Positions 11,516 through 22,155 of a DNA stretch of 64,000 nucleotides are shown piece by piece. The first letter of the stretch is position 1; each line of letters starts with the position of its first letter. The notes below the pieces were generated by a model. It was given only the letters and a program-made list of their open reading frames with translations. It did no database searches and was not told the DNA's origin. The position numbers and the translations under genes were made by a program. The stretch is from Zasmidium citrigriseum (Eukaryota; Ascomycota; Dothideomycetes; Mycosphaerellales; Mycosphaerellaceae), in the NCBI GenBank assembly GCA_002786025.1, contig NHNW01000033.1, positions 1 to 64,000 of the forward strand. Direction: 5' to 3'.

Positions 11516-12299
11516 AGACTGCCTGCGGCAACTTTCCTAATCGGGCATAGTCAAAAAAAGTTGCCAAGCAGGAAGTCTGTGCACCTGAGGCTAGGCGCGG
11601 ACGTGCCAGGATGCCCCTGACAAGCTTCAACGGCCCTCCCGCTCCTGCCGAGCCGGGACGCTCGACTTCACCTCATCTCTGCCGCCGTTTGCTTCTGCTT
11701 TCACTTCGTACACTTCATCTTTGACGTCGCGACATGATGCATCCCCATTACATCTCGCTTTTCAATGCGACTGCCGCGAATAGCGGGGTACCGAATGATA
11801 GACAGCGGGCTCGAAATTTGGGTAGGTACGCCATCTGTCGGCCCCCAGCATATGCCATTTTTCGCGATGCGTATGCCGGCAGCAGATGTTTTAATAAGTC
11901 TTGTCGAGTCGCTCTTGCATTGAAAAAAGCAATTGTTTTGATCCATCGATGCTCTGCACTTCTGACCCAAAATCCCATCTGAAACTTCTCGTTCTTGCCG
12001 TCTGCCGCAGCGCCGTTTGTCGAGAGCAAACAGAGACTCGGCTCCCGTGGCAACCCTTGTCCTGGTGCCGTCCACTTGGGAATTTTGGTGTATCTTCTCC
12101 TTTTGCTCTTCCCGCTGCGGACGGATCTCATCCATCTGGAACAACCCAAACCTTATCCTCTTCCCTCGACCTCTTCCTCGAGTACACCGGCGACAGCACC
12201 AGCGAAAAGAGACCTTTCCATAAAGCTCTTGCTTGAAGATCAGCTTGTCCCGCAGATTAGCCACGCTTGCCATTCGGTTTTTGAGATCTTGCAGCAACC
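11516..12299. other. RIP border and 5' region of the next gene
   Basis: CA and TG dinucleotides become normal here, starting abruptly near 11,500-11,520. No convincing gene is seen. Short ORFs in this interval overlap each other on both strands and lack family features. The last few hundred bases are pyrimidine-rich and probably form the promoter and 5' UTR of the gene starting at 12300. Confidence 0.6.
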
Positions 12300-14191
12300 A
12301 TGGCTCCCTCCCACCGAACCACCGACTTGCGCACACCTCGAACGACGCACTGCACTCGCCAGAGATCTACTCGAATCGGCCCTTCCTACATTGGTCTTAC
12401 AGACAGCGAAGAAACCACCCCACCGCCTCGCAAACCCGCACCTTCGGCTAGACGTCAAGTGCCTACCAGCAGCGCATCCTCCGCCAGAACCACAACGGCA
12501 TCAGCAGCATCCCGCCGTACATCAGGCATCCGAACAGCATATTCCGCCAGTCGTGCACCATCGCCAACGCTTTCTCGCCGTAAATCTCTCCTACGAACAG
12601 CATCCTCCGCCAACAGCGCAGCATCTTCAACAGCATCGAGCAATACAACTGTCCATCGAACAGCATCTTCACAGCGTTCAAGACTCCCAAGAGGCAGTAC
12701 AGTACTCCCAAAGCCTACAGTAGCAAGAGGCAGTCCTCGAGATTCGGCCGTCTGGTTCAAGTCCCCAGCATTGACTCCACCAATAACGCCCATTCGTCCT
12801 CTGGAGATCCGCAAGACGTCAACAGACTCCGTAAGCTCTACCAATCTTACTGCATTGTTTACCTACTAATTATGTATAGTCGCCCCGCCTCGACAAGCCC
12901 CTTCCCTCGCGCCCCGCCCTCACCATGGAGAACGAGAGCTCGCCCAGTGAGGGCCGTTCCCTCCTCGACGCCAGCGAGCGGGCGTTGAGCCCATCTCAGT
13001 TCCCGGTGCTGGCGGCCACGCCATCAATAGGCCCAATGGCAGGTCGGTCGTCTGTCGTCTCGCGGGGATCGGTTGGAGAGAGGCCCCTCTCCTCCTCCCG
13101 CATCCCCCGAGCGACCTTCTGGCAAGGCGGCCAGACCTCGCCTGCGCCCAGGAGGGTGCAGTACCTCTCTCGGGCGGCTGGCTCTCCTGGGCGGCCTTAT
13201 ACGCCGCCAGCAGAGAGTTACTCGACGGTGCGGCCGGTCAGGGGCTCAATAGCCTCACACACCTCCTCCTCCTCCACGCCACAGCGAGGCCTTGCCTCAC
13301 ACGTGGCGGTGGGCACCACCACCTCCGCCAGGCTGGTGGATATCCCCAGGCCACGGGCCACTCCCCAGCCTGCGGAGAGGATGGAGGAGGGCGTGGAGGA
13401 GAGCGTTGGCGCGGAGATCGATGCGCCTGAGATGGCCGCACCCGCCCCAACGATCCCCACCGCGGCGGAGGGTGAACGCGGCCGGCGCGGCTTCTTCTCG
13501 GGCGGCAAGACGAAAGTATGTTCACATCTATCCCTGACTCTATCCCCGTTCGCAACACAGCTGACCATGCTTCCAACAGCCCCGATCGAAGTCCAGGAGC
13601 CGGGCCGTTCTGGAGAGAGTGAGCGGCCTGGTCCACCGCTCCAAGCGCGATCGGCCGGTGATCTCGGCGCCCCTGCCGGGGTCATTCGTCCACTTTAACG
13701 CTGACAATAACAGCGCTATAGCCTCTTCGTCTGCCTTGCCTCCTGTGCCAGCCCGCCCGCCACCACCGCCGCCAATGCCAATGCCTGCCAGCCAGCCCAA
13801 TGCCTCCCACGACCCGCCGCAGGATGAAGATCTCGACCTACACGACCTCATCCTCCCAGAGGACGTTGGGACTGACTTGAAGACAGCAGCAGACCGCCTC
13901 ATCTCCATCGCAGGTCGTCAGACCAACCCAGCGAACAAGGAGTCCATCCTGAGCCTGGCGAAGGTATGCTCGAAACTCCCAGCCTTCTTTTGAGTACCCT
14001 TCTAACTTGAAACACCGCAGACCTTCAACGACGCCAAGATCCTCATCAACCAGACCTCCATCGCTGCAGAGAAGGCCAAGAGAGCGGCGCAAATGGCAGC
14101 TCTGCACTACCATGAGGCAAAGAAGAACGCGAGACAGCTGGCGGAGGTCGCTCGACAACTACTCCCCTCCAGAGACAACGATGAGGCTTGA
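12300..14191 (+). CDS. Disordered conserved fungal protein of unknown function, four exons
   Basis: I read four exons: 12300..12830, 12880..13515, 13580..13963 and 14021..14191, giving 573 residues. All three introns start GTA and end AG and are phase 0. Intron 1 (49 bp) has a CTACTAAT branch site. Without it the first exon would stop at 12869 and the second would appear to start at an internal Met (12925). Residues 1-330 are Ser/Thr/Pro/Arg-rich and probably disordered. A Pro-rich stretch follows at about 425-445. An acidic L-D-L-H-D-L-I-L-P segment comes next, and then an Ala/Lys-rich helix at the C-terminus (about 518-568) that probably forms a coiled coil. No known domain is recognised. 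The stop codon abuts the 100-bp tandem repeat downstream. Confidence 0.75.
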
Positions 14192-14199
14192 TAGTGGCC

Positions 14200-14860
14200 C
14201 AGCAAAGCATCGAAAAGCGGAGATGCGATGACACAACGACTTTGGCTCTTCTCTGCGAGATCGACGACTCGACGAACAACGACAGGCATGAAGCAAGGCT
14301 TGGATGAATATGGAGAGACGGAGATATGACAGCAGAACGACTTCAGCCCTTCTCCCCGAAAAGAACGACTCTACGAACAACGACAGAGACGATGCAAGGC
14401 TTGGATGGACATGAAGCAATGGAGATGCGACAGCAGAACGACATTGGGCGTTCTCCTCAAGATTGACAACTCTACAAACAACGAAGACGACCGAGAGCGG
14501 CTTGTTCTTGTATGAATGAATGGGGACACGGCAGGGATTGGCGTTTGACTTTCTCTGTGGGATTGGCACGACTACGAACGGCGATGGAGCTCCATAATGG
14601 GGCAGAGAAGCATGCAGAAAACGGGGATAGGCACGGTTTTGCGTCTGGGTTTCTCTTTGGGACTAATACCTTTGCAATCAGCGATGGAGCTTTTGAATGG
14701 CTTGGACGGGCATGAATTGATGGGAATACGGCATGGGATCGGCGTTGGGTGTTCTCTTTGGGACTGCGTTGCTTCAGAAGGACTATGGAGCTTGATAATG
14801 ACCTGGATGGGCACGAAGAATTGGAGATACGATATGGAATTGTCATTGAGCTTGATTCTG
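14200..14860. repeat. Tandem repeat with 100-101 bp period
   Basis: A TTCTCYNNG-type anchor occurs at 14249, 14350, 14451, 14551, 14651 and 14752, steps of 101, 101, 100, 100 and 101 bp, with a decayed seventh copy near 14856. Each unit also contains a G-A-T-G-G-A-G or A-C-G-A-C block about 30 bp after the anchor and a GGATGGNCATGAA block about 60 bp after it. Neighbouring units are more alike than distant ones. It is normal in CA/TG content, so unlike the left block it was not mutated by RIP. The repeat fills most of the space between two genes; the short ORFs in it have no support. Confidence 0.85.
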
Positions 14861-15080
14861 AGATCCTTCTATCTCAAAACCTCTTGCCATCGCCAGAACG
14901 ATGGGAGATCGTCCGTGCACTCACGTGGAGCGGGCCGAGCTTAGCGCCGACTTTGAGTTTAGCTTCAACCTCAAGTGAAGTCGAGAAAAAGTCGAGTTCT
15001 CCAATCTTTCGCAAAAACCAGTCACCGACATTGAAGCGCGGACAAATCGAGTACAGGAGCGCGTGGGAAAAGAGAAAAAG

Positions 15081-16334
15081 ATGTCGGGCGAAAAGAGAGC
15101 GGCGGGCGAATCGTTCGGAAGCACACAGCTAGTCAAGAGGCAGAGATCTGAAGCAGACACCAATGGCGCACTCGTCAAGGCGAATGGCGGCGCGCTCGTG
15201 CAAGGCGTGAGTCGACACAACACTACCACTATGGCTTTCTTGGGAAGCTAAAAGGCATGGGAAGGAGCGGACAGCTGATGGAGAATGCGTGAAATAGGGC
15301 AATTCGGCTGCAGGCTTGCAGGCTCCTGTCATGGAGTTGAGCGGTATGGACAACCAGACCCTACGATGAAGGAATAGAAGACATGCTGATGTTATAAACA
15401 GGGCACTCAGGCGAGATCTTCTGCGCCCGCTTCGACCCCACAGGCTCCCACATTGCCTCCGGCAGCATGGACCGCAATGTCCTCCTATGGAACACCACCG
15501 GCGACTGCTCCAACTACGGTATCCTCACCGGCCACAAATCCGCGATCTTGGATCTACATTGGTCGCGCGACAGCCAAGTCGTCTACACTGCCAGCGCTGA
15601 TATGCATGTTGCGAGCTTCAATGTCGAGACAGGCGAACGGATACGGAGGCACGTAGGGCATGAAGAGGTGATCAATTGCTTGGATGTGAGTCGCAGAGGC
15701 GAAGAGTTTCTCGTCAGTGGAAGCGACGATGGATACATCTGTGTCTGGGATCCAAGACAAAAGGCGGCCATCAACGAGATTGCAACAAACTATCCTGTGA
15801 CGGCTGTCTGTTTGGCAGAGGCGGGCAACGAGCTCTTCACAGGCAGCATCGACAACGAGATCAAAGTGTGGGATGTGCGGATGAACAAGGTATCATACAG
15901 CCTCACAGGACACACGGATACGATCACGTCACTTGCGATCTCGCCGGATTCGCAATCCCTCCTCTCATATTCGCACGACTCGACGGCTCGGACTTGGGAC
16001 ATTCGACCCTTTGCGCCTCAGGATCGGGCGATCAAGGTCTTTGACGGGTCTCATGTGGGACTGGAGAAGAATCTTATTCGGGCGTGCTGGGACAGCGAAG
16101 GTAAGAAGATTGCGGCGGGCGGCGGCGACGGCACGGCGACGATTTGGGACAGCAAGTCAGGCAAGCTCTTACAGAAGCTCCCTGGTCACAAGGGGACTGT
16201 GAATGATGTGAGGATATCGCCGGATGGATCGATGAGTAAGTTACCCTTGTCTCGCCCAAGAGCTATGCTAATGTCCTGTAGTCCTATCTGCCAGCACGGA
16301 CCGCACCATGCTGCTCGGCGAGTTGCCGCGGTAA
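15081..16334 (+). CDS. U5 snRNP 40-kDa WD40 protein (SNRNP40/Spf38-type)
   Basis: Exons 15081..15206, 15298..15343, 15402..16235 and 16282..16334 give 352 residues, the usual length of this spliceosomal subunit. The protein is a seven-blade WD40 propeller in the U5 snRNP that helps organise the Prp8 region during pre-mRNA splicing in the nucleus. Diagnostic text includes G-H-S-G-E-I-F-C-A-R-F-D at the start of blade 1, V-S-G-S-D-D-G-Y-I-C-V-W-D, W-D-I-R-P-F-A-P and L-P-G-H-K-G-T-V. The last short exon restores the family ending S-T-D-R-T-M-L-L-G-E-L. The N-terminus before the propeller is basic and disordered. It converges on the paralog ending at 16399. Confidence 0.93.
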
Positions 16335-16398
16335 TGCGTCGTCAAACCCGATGCATCGCATGGCCAGGCTATTTCAATCAGACGAGAGCAGACCGAAT

Positions 16399-17333
16399 TC
16401 AATTCGACTTTTCAACGTCTCCCCGCGCCATCTGACCGTGATCCTCCACTCCATTGCGCAAGGCCTTCACCTCCGCTTGCATCCACTCCTCAAAGGCTTT
16501 GATATTCTTCACCCAGCAGCGATCTCCTGCCCCACATGGGAGCCAACCAGAGTGGCACTCTGTCTCATCCAGCGTCACCACGAGAGTCGAAATCTTGGCC
16601 AGTGAGCGCAGAAACTCCGCCATTCCCGGCATTGATGCAAAATCGCGGGGAAGAAGTTTATCAGCCTCCGCGCCTTTGCGAGTACCACGGTCGTTGAAGA
16701 GACACTTCCGAACCCTGATGTGAAGACTGCGTAGGCGCGGGAATGAGGTCAGGGGCGTCAAGCTAGTTGGAGCTTTGTCATTCCTCAAAAGCGCAGACTT
16801 GTCGACTGCTGTGTATTCCATCATCCGCAGCTTTTGCTTCCATAACGCGCTGGGTGGCGTTTGCGAACACATCTGGATCCAGTCATCGATATTGGCAGGA
16901 CAAATCGTCCTTTCTCTATTCACACCATCTCAGTAGGATAGCGATATGAAGATTGATGGAGCACGCACCGGAACCACTCTTCAACGGCCTCTCCATACCA
17001 CTGCCGGCATACCATCATCTCGTTCAATGGGCAGCTTTGCGGTTCAACGTAATCTGGTCCTTCCGGAAGCACGTAGGGAAGAATTTCATCGAACAGCACC
17101 TCGCGCACGTCTGACCATTCCGCACACAGTACTCGCAACAATTGACGTTCACGGCTTCGGTCAAGAGCGCGCTTGCGCGCGAGCTTTTGAGATATCACAG
17201 GAAACCTGCCGGAGGCCGGGTAAGCGTGGGCGCAGATCATGTCTCTAATTTCTCGGGGCATGATGGTGAAGAAGCTCGATGAAGAGTTGTTGGCGTCGGC
17301 GATCGATGTGTCGTCCAGCTGTGAGGAGGTCAT
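16399..17333 (-). CDS. 2EXR/F-box-like protein, paralog 1 of six
   Basis: Exon 1 is 17333..16969 and exon 2 is 16915..16399, giving 293 residues. The 53-bp intron is phase 2 and splits the Arg codon of E-E-W-F-R, exactly as in the other five copies. The N-terminal block F-F-T-I-M-P-R-E-I-R-D-M-I resembles the 2EXR/F-box-like domain common in fungi, and M-M-V-C-R-Q-W-Y-G-E-A-V follows. The C-terminal half has leucine-rich segments (L-R-S-L-H-I-R-V), an F-A-S-M-P-G-M-A-E-F-L-R block and a final amphipathic helix F-E-E-W-M-Q-A-E-V-K. Function is unknown; F-box-like proteins often select substrates for ubiquitin ligases, but nothing here proves that. It is the last copy of the array and converges on the WD40 gene. 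Confidence 0.78.
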
Positions 17334-17462
17334 TTTGCTGTTCAGCCGAGGCCAAGTGGATGTTCACCAGCAGGAAAGTCGAGGATGAAAAGGTGAGAGA
17401 AAAGGTGAAGAAGGGTGCCAGCTCTTGGAAATTATGCGAAGTCTAAAGTTGTGTGTCATATC

Positions 17463-17470
17463 TGCTTACC
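17463..17470 (-). promoter_or_regulatory. TGCTTACC element upstream of paralog 1
   Basis: The element lies about 130 bp before the start codon of paralog 1. On the coding strand it reads GGTAAGCA, so it may be the donor of a 5' UTR intron or a shared promoter motif. The neighbouring sequence, with CCATGG followed by TGGGATGA, is also similar upstream of paralog 2. Confidence 0.5.
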
Positions 17471-17672
17471 TCTCGCTCTCTCGCCAAGATTGAGAATATA
17501 TGTAAGTCATCCCAGAGCCATGGAAGCTTTGAAGCTTCCGCGAGATCCAAGCGACTGACCTTCCTACAGGTACAGTCAAGGGCACTCACACCATCGATAC
17601 ACGTATCTGATCCTTTCCGACCAACAGAAGCTTGATCGAGTCCTCCAGCCGCTATTGCTGTCGCCTCTTTTT

Positions 17673-18489
17673 CTATTCGATCTGCTTCCTAACAGCACTG
17701 AGCTTCTCCTGCAACCAACGCTCCAAAGCCTCAACATTTCGTGTGAAACAGAGCTGCCTATAGTCCGAGCGAAGTTCCAGAATCTCAACATGGGCGATCG
17801 ATCGCACGAACGCTCCGATCCCCGGAATCGTCTCGAAGTCGCATGGCAGAAGTGCAAGCCTGCGAGGGTCTTTGTTCATCTCTGGACAACAGAGCTCTAT
17901 GCCGATGGGAATAAGTATCACTAGCTTGCGAAGCTTTGGAAGTTCGGGTATTGGACGAAACTGGACCTTCACATCCCTAGAGAGAAGAATGTCCCGCTCG
18001 TATTCGAATTCGAATTTTGGGAAATACTCGATTCGCAATCGGACTTCCAACCGGCAGAGTGATTGTTTCCATACCGCGGTGCTCGGCAAGCGACTGGTGA
18101 TGTGGAGGAAATCGGAGTAGTCTTCACAGCGAATCGTTCTGTTCCTAAAATATGCGGATCCGTCAGCGCATTGTACGCCACCGACGTTCGATCACCTACC
18201 GGAACCACTCCTCTACCGCCTCGCGATACCACTGTCGACAGACGGTCATGGGCTTCAAAGGACATCTGGGTTCCCTCAAGAGAGCTGATGGTCCGTGACT
18301 ACCATGGAGACAGTAAAGCTCGATGATTTGCCGTTCCCAGTATTTGGCTCTCTCTAAGGAGGTCATCTCATGGGGGTCATCGCTGGGATAGGCGAGGGAG
18401 TAGATTTGATCGCGGATTTCGCGTGGAAGTTGGATGAAGAATCGCGACGGAGGGTTGGAGACGACGCCCGCGGTGTTGGTGGCCATCAC
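17673..18489 (-). CDS. 2EXR/F-box-like protein, paralog 2 of six
   Basis: Exon 1 is 18489..18200 and exon 2 is 18144..17673 (55-bp phase-2 intron at the Arg of E-E-W-F-R), giving 253 residues. The 2EXR-like block reads F-F-I-Q-L-P-R-E-I-R-D-Q-I-Y-S-L-A-Y at about residues 17-34, then M-T-V-C-R-Q-W-Y-R-E-A-V. Exon 2 begins N-R-T-I, matching the K-R-T-I or E-G-T-I of other copies. The C-terminal F-E-T-I-P-G-I-G-A-F-V-R-S-I block and a closing helix (V-E-A-L-E-R-W-L-Q-E-K-L) are conserved in the array. It has no known catalytic residues; its role is unknown. Confidence 0.8.
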
Positions 18490-18614
18490 GTTCTCGTTGT
18501 TGGCAGAGTCGTGAGATGGATAAGGAGTCTGGGCTGGAGGAATTTGAAGTTTTCATGAAAGAGAAGGGATGATCGGTATTTTTGTTCGAAAGGTTGAGCA
18601 CCATGTATGAGACT

Positions 18615-18622
18615 TGCTTACT
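18615..18622 (-). promoter_or_regulatory. TGCTTACT element upstream of paralog 2
   Basis: This is the same element as at 17463, with one base changed at the end, about 130 bp before the start codon. CCATGG and TGGGATGA occur further upstream, as in paralog 1. Confidence 0.45.
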
Positions 18623-18765
18623 CCTACCTATCAAAACGAAGGTAAGTGAACTCATCCCACCGCCATGGTATCGCTGGATTACTGACATCTTCATTCGTCT
18701 CAGAATGCGTACACCTCATGACAAGCTTCCGTCATACCCAATTTCCGCTCGCCTTCTCCTCGCCT

Positions 18766-19566
18766 CTATTCGCCCGTCTCCATCTGTTCCTGCTTCCTGC
18801 AGTACTGAAGCTGCTCCTTCATCCACCTATCCAGTTCCTGAACAAGCGTCCATCGCTGCACCATCTCAAACCCATAACGTGGCAATTTACTTGGCACAAC
18901 ATTCACCGCCTTCACATCCTTGATCGAAATCAGAAGATCCCACATGCCGCGGATCGAGCCGAAGTTGCCATCATAAGGAAGCCATTCGTTGTTGTCGACG
19001 ATGAACGTGATGGTGTGAAGCTTGGGAAGCGAGGGGACGGGCAGCAGGCGGAACATGTGCTCGGGTATAACGAAGTAGTTTTCTTCCCAGGTGGCGTTCT
19101 CGTCTGCCACGGAGACTTGCTTTTTGAACGGCAGCTCCAGCCTTTGGAGATGTGTTCTCAGGGGCGAGGTCGGGTACTTGTCGCAGAGTGATGTCAGGTC
19201 TGTGATGTCTTTCGTGGCGATTGTTCCCTCACTGATCTGGTTAGTAGGACGTACGGCTATTCTCTCGCTGCTTGAAACGTACCGAAACCATTCCTTCATG
19301 GCCTCAAAGCACCACTGCCTGCAAACGAGCATGGCATCGACGAGATGCTTTCTCGGCTTTGGACCTGGTCTGCTCGACCCAGGGCAGAAGATGTGGCGGA
19401 AGGCTTCGAGGCACGCATCGTGCTTTCGGGCTGCTTCCATGGAGATGATGGCGGTGCGGTTGTCATCGTCGTTGGAATAGACGAGAGCATAAATCTGGTC
19501 GCGGAGCTCGCGTGGTAGGGTGAAGAAGGGGGAGTCCAGTGTCGAAGAGCCTGCGTTGGGCTCCAT
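18766..19566 (-). CDS. 2EXR/F-box-like protein, paralog 3 of six
   Basis: The sequence is open throughout (266 residues), but by analogy with its neighbours it should contain an intron at 19282..19232. That stretch has a GTACGT donor at the E-W-F-R codon, a CTAAC branch and a CAG acceptor, is phase 2, and is 51 bp with no stop. Spliced, the protein is 249 residues and exon 2 begins E-G-T-I, matching the other copies. The 2EXR-like block is F-F-T-L-P-R-E-L-R-D-Q-I-Y-A-L-V-Y at about residues 14-30. The C-terminal part has L-P-K-L-H-T-I-T-F-I and a final W-M-K-E-Q-L helix. Function unknown. Confidence 0.8.
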   Translation of the reverse strand: MEPNAGSSTLDSPFFTLPRELRDQIYALVYSNDDDNRTAIISMEAARKHDACLEAFRHIFCPGSSRPGPKPRKHLVDAMLVCRQWCFEAMKEWFRYVSSSERIAVRPTNQISEGTIATKDITDLTSLCDKYPTSPLRTHLQRLELPFKKQVSVADENATWEENYFVIPEHMFRLLPVPSLPKLHTITFIVDNNEWLPYDGNFGSIRGMWDLLISIKDVKAVNVVPSKLPRYGFEMVQRWTLVQELDRWMKEQLQYCRKQEQMETGE

Positions 19567-19732
19567 CTTGTCGTTTAATGCGATTAACGAGTAGGGAACC
19601 GAGAGTGTAGATGGATTGCAAGATGGAAGGAGAAATTTGACTGAACGTGGAATGTAGATGGAGGGGTAGACTTGGGCTCAAATATGGCTTGCCCAAGGAC
19701 CAAAATGTTGTTGTCTGGTTCCTGCTTACCTT

Positions 19733-19740
19733 GACCAATT
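19733..19740 (-). promoter_or_regulatory. TGCTTACC element upstream of paralog 3
   Basis: The conserved element sits about 170 bp before the start codon of paralog 3, in the same orientation as in the other copies. Confidence 0.45.
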
Positions 19741-19822
19741 ATGAGCAGGTTGGTCTCCTTTAAACCCACGGGAATGCTAGAAGATTGTTCCAAGATATGT
19801 GACCTGACTAATCTTTCTCGAC

Positions 19823-20683
19823 TCAAAAGACAAGAGAAAGATCCACCTGAGATGTGCTCGGCCCTGGAGCATCATCGTCGTCACCCCCAATCGCTCGCTT
19901 CCTCTTCCTCCTCTGCGTTCCCGTCAGAATATCAAGCTCCTTCATCATCCACTTCCCCAACTCCATGACGCCTTTCTGCCATCTAGTCTGCTGCTTCGTT
20001 CTGTAGTAAAGCGGATACCTCAACGGCAAGATATCGATGTGCTCAACCCATTGGATCGCACGCAGGAAGTCTCCGATTGCAGGGATGCTCCCAAATTCGG
20101 CCTCTTCAAGCACAACGACCTCCTCCTTGGCCTTCCAGTTCCGCGGGTAAAACCCTCGAAAGACGTCGTCGTTAAACCGGATCGAGAGGAAGCGAAGTTT
20201 TGGAAGACAGAGGAGCGCAGCTTCCAAATCCCAGCATATGGTCTTGCTGTCCATCTCCGTGACCTCTTCATCCAAATGGTCGAAGCCTTCGAATTCGATT
20301 TCTATGCTCGTGATGTGCTTTTTCCATTCGGCCTTAGGCGATCTCTTGCAGAGGGCGATTATAACCGGAACCTCTACTTCAATGGTGCGCTTCCTACGAA
20401 TAGTTAGGTTTTTGGTGCCTGATCACTTATTATCATGAAGTCGGTCTTACCTAAACCACTCTTCCAGCGCCTCACTGTACCATCGCCGGCAAACCATCAT
20501 CCCCTCGAAGTGACTTCGACGGCCTGTCTGTGGATTCGCCAAGACGAAGAACAGCCCGACGAGATGCACGCCGGTCTGGTATTCACGGCGTCGGGTATAC
20601 GCGAGAGAGTATATCTCATCGCGAAGTTCGCGCGGGAGTTCGAAGAACTTCGAAAGCTGTTGGGTCGAGGCGGTTTCGTCCAT
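19823..20683 (-). CDS. 2EXR/F-box-like protein, paralog 4 of six
   Basis: Exon 1 is 20683..20451 and exon 2 is 20393..19823 (57-bp phase-2 intron), giving 267 residues. The N-terminal block is F-F-E-L-P-R-E-L-R-D-E-I-Y-S-L-A-Y, followed by M-M-V-C-R-R-W-Y-S-E-A-L-E-E-W-F-R. Exon 2 begins K-R-T-I, has L-P-K-L-R-F-L-S-I-R and the F-G-S-I-P-A-I-G-D-F-L-R block. Unlike its neighbours it ends in a basic cluster (R-R-K-R-K-R) and an Asp/Ser-rich tail, which could be a nuclear localisation signal. Function unknown. Confidence 0.8.
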
Positions 20684-20777
20684 GTTGAGAGAAAGGTGTG
20701 GGAAGAGAGATGGATCGTAATGATGTACAGATATATATGTCTAAAATTGTCGGCATTTATTGAGGGAGTATTAGTCT

Positions 20778-20785
20778 TGCTTACC
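20778..20785 (-). promoter_or_regulatory. TGCTTACC element upstream of paralog 4
   Basis: The conserved element lies about 100 bp before the start codon, the shortest distance of the six. Confidence 0.45.
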
Positions 20786-20883
20786 TCAATCTACCGTGGA
20801 TGTGGTTGCACGTGAGCCTCTTCACTTTCATGAAAATTCCTGGAAAAGCGGTAAGGCTTTCAAGCGTACCCAGTTCACCAGTG

Positions 20884-21834
20884 TTATATGCCTTGAAGCC
20901 TTCCGACTTCTGCCTTCCTGACCAGTCTTTCCCTATCGTTGCCATCGTTCTCAATCCGGCACTCGCTCTTCTCCAAGCCACCTGCCTTTCTCAAAGACTG
21001 TACCTGCTTTTTCATCCACTGCTCCAACACTTTGACATCCTGTTCGAACTTCGGATCAACTTCTATGATATGCCAATTCGGAATCATCTTGAACTCCTTG
21101 ACTGTCCGTATCGCCCATAAAAACTCCTGAATTCCCGGTATTGATGCACGCTCAGATTCAATCGGCAGTAATAGTTCCCGCGATTCTCCGTGTCGCCACA
21201 GCCTCGGTGAAAATTCGACAAAGATTGTCTCGTCGACAGTGATCGTGAGAATTTGCAGATTCGGCAAGCACGGGAGCAATATCTCGAGATCGCGGGCCAT
21301 GAGCTTGTGGCAATCCTTGGGTTTCTGCTTCCCACCGTAGGCCCAGTTCATCAGGAAATCGATCTCGAGAGTTCGCAGTTGGGTTTGCCAGATTGCACCG
21401 AGACTTTGATGGCATATGGAGATGAGGTCTGGTACGTGGTCGGTTTCGATGATTGTTTGCCTGAACCTGTGTCAGTAATGACAAGAGACTCACACTCATC
21501 CTTCGGGGATGCCGTACCGAAACCAGCTTTCTACAGCCTCGCGATACCACTGCTTACACACCACCATCCGCTGTAGAGGGTTTATCCTCGGAGTCCTCAC
21601 ATAATTTCGATCGCACCGTCTACGCGATTCATGCTCTTTTTCGATGTACCTGAAGGAAGCAATGTCAAATCGTTTACGATAGTGTTCTGTTTGGGCTTCA
21701 TCGCCGTAGATTCTGACAGGCTTCGTGTACGCGAGAGAGAATATCTCGTCGCGGAGTTCGCGTGGAAGGGTGAAGAACATCGAGGTCTGTGATGATGATG
21801 ATGGCGGCGGTGGTGGTGCGGTAGGTGCGTCCAT
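20884..21834 (-). CDS. 2EXR/F-box-like protein, paralog 5 of six
   Basis: Exon 1 is 21834..21518 and exon 2 is 21466..20884 (51-bp phase-2 intron), giving 299 residues. A Pro/Ser run precedes F-F-T-L-P-R-E-L-R-D-E-I-F-S-L-A-Y (about residues 20-36). M-V-V-C-K-Q-W-Y-R-E-A-V-E-S-W-F-R closes exon 1. Exon 2 begins F-R-Q-T-I and carries L-P-N-L-Q-I-L-T-I, a R-A-S-I-P-G-I-Q-E-F-L block and the W-M-K-K-Q-V-Q-S-L-R-K helix, then a charged tail. Reading exon 1 onward without the intron would stop at 21496, which supports splicing. Function unknown. Confidence 0.8.
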
Positions 21835-22002
21835 GCTGAAGTCCTCAGTGCAATCTCTTGTCGCTCAAGACTTCTCGAGGTATTTGGTGGGATAGCCAGG
21901 GCAAGGAAGACTTGCAGAGTAGACGAGAAATATATGTTCAGTGGGAATGACTGGAAAACCTGATTAGCGAATCTTCATTTCAGAAATATCGTGCGTGATA
22001 TC

Positions 22003-22010
22003 TGCTTACC
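22003..22010 (-). promoter_or_regulatory. TGCTTACC element upstream of paralog 5
   Basis: The element lies about 175 bp before the start codon. It is preceded on the + strand by GATATC, close to the ATATC in front of the paralog 1 element. Confidence 0.45.
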
Positions 22011-22155
22011 TCGCCACCTCTTGCGATTCGACCTCGTCAGCATCGATCCAAGCTCGATAGACGCGCTACCGAGAGCATTTTACAAAGCGCCACCAACCCT
22101 CATGGTCGGGTGGGAGCCTCTGTAGACCTTCCAGATCAAAACTGAGCCGAACTCC

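Noticed and set aside
11701..12336. 211-residue - ORF next to the RIP border
   Set aside because: It has no domain, odd composition and strong overlap with competing frames.
12925..13698. 257-residue + ORF taken as a separate gene
   Set aside because: It is the second exon of the 12300..14191 gene plus intron read-through; a 49-bp intron joins it in frame to the upstream exon.
14512..15132. Short + ORFs in the 100-bp tandem repeat
   Set aside because: They arise from the repeat units, end in different frames and show no protein similarity between units.
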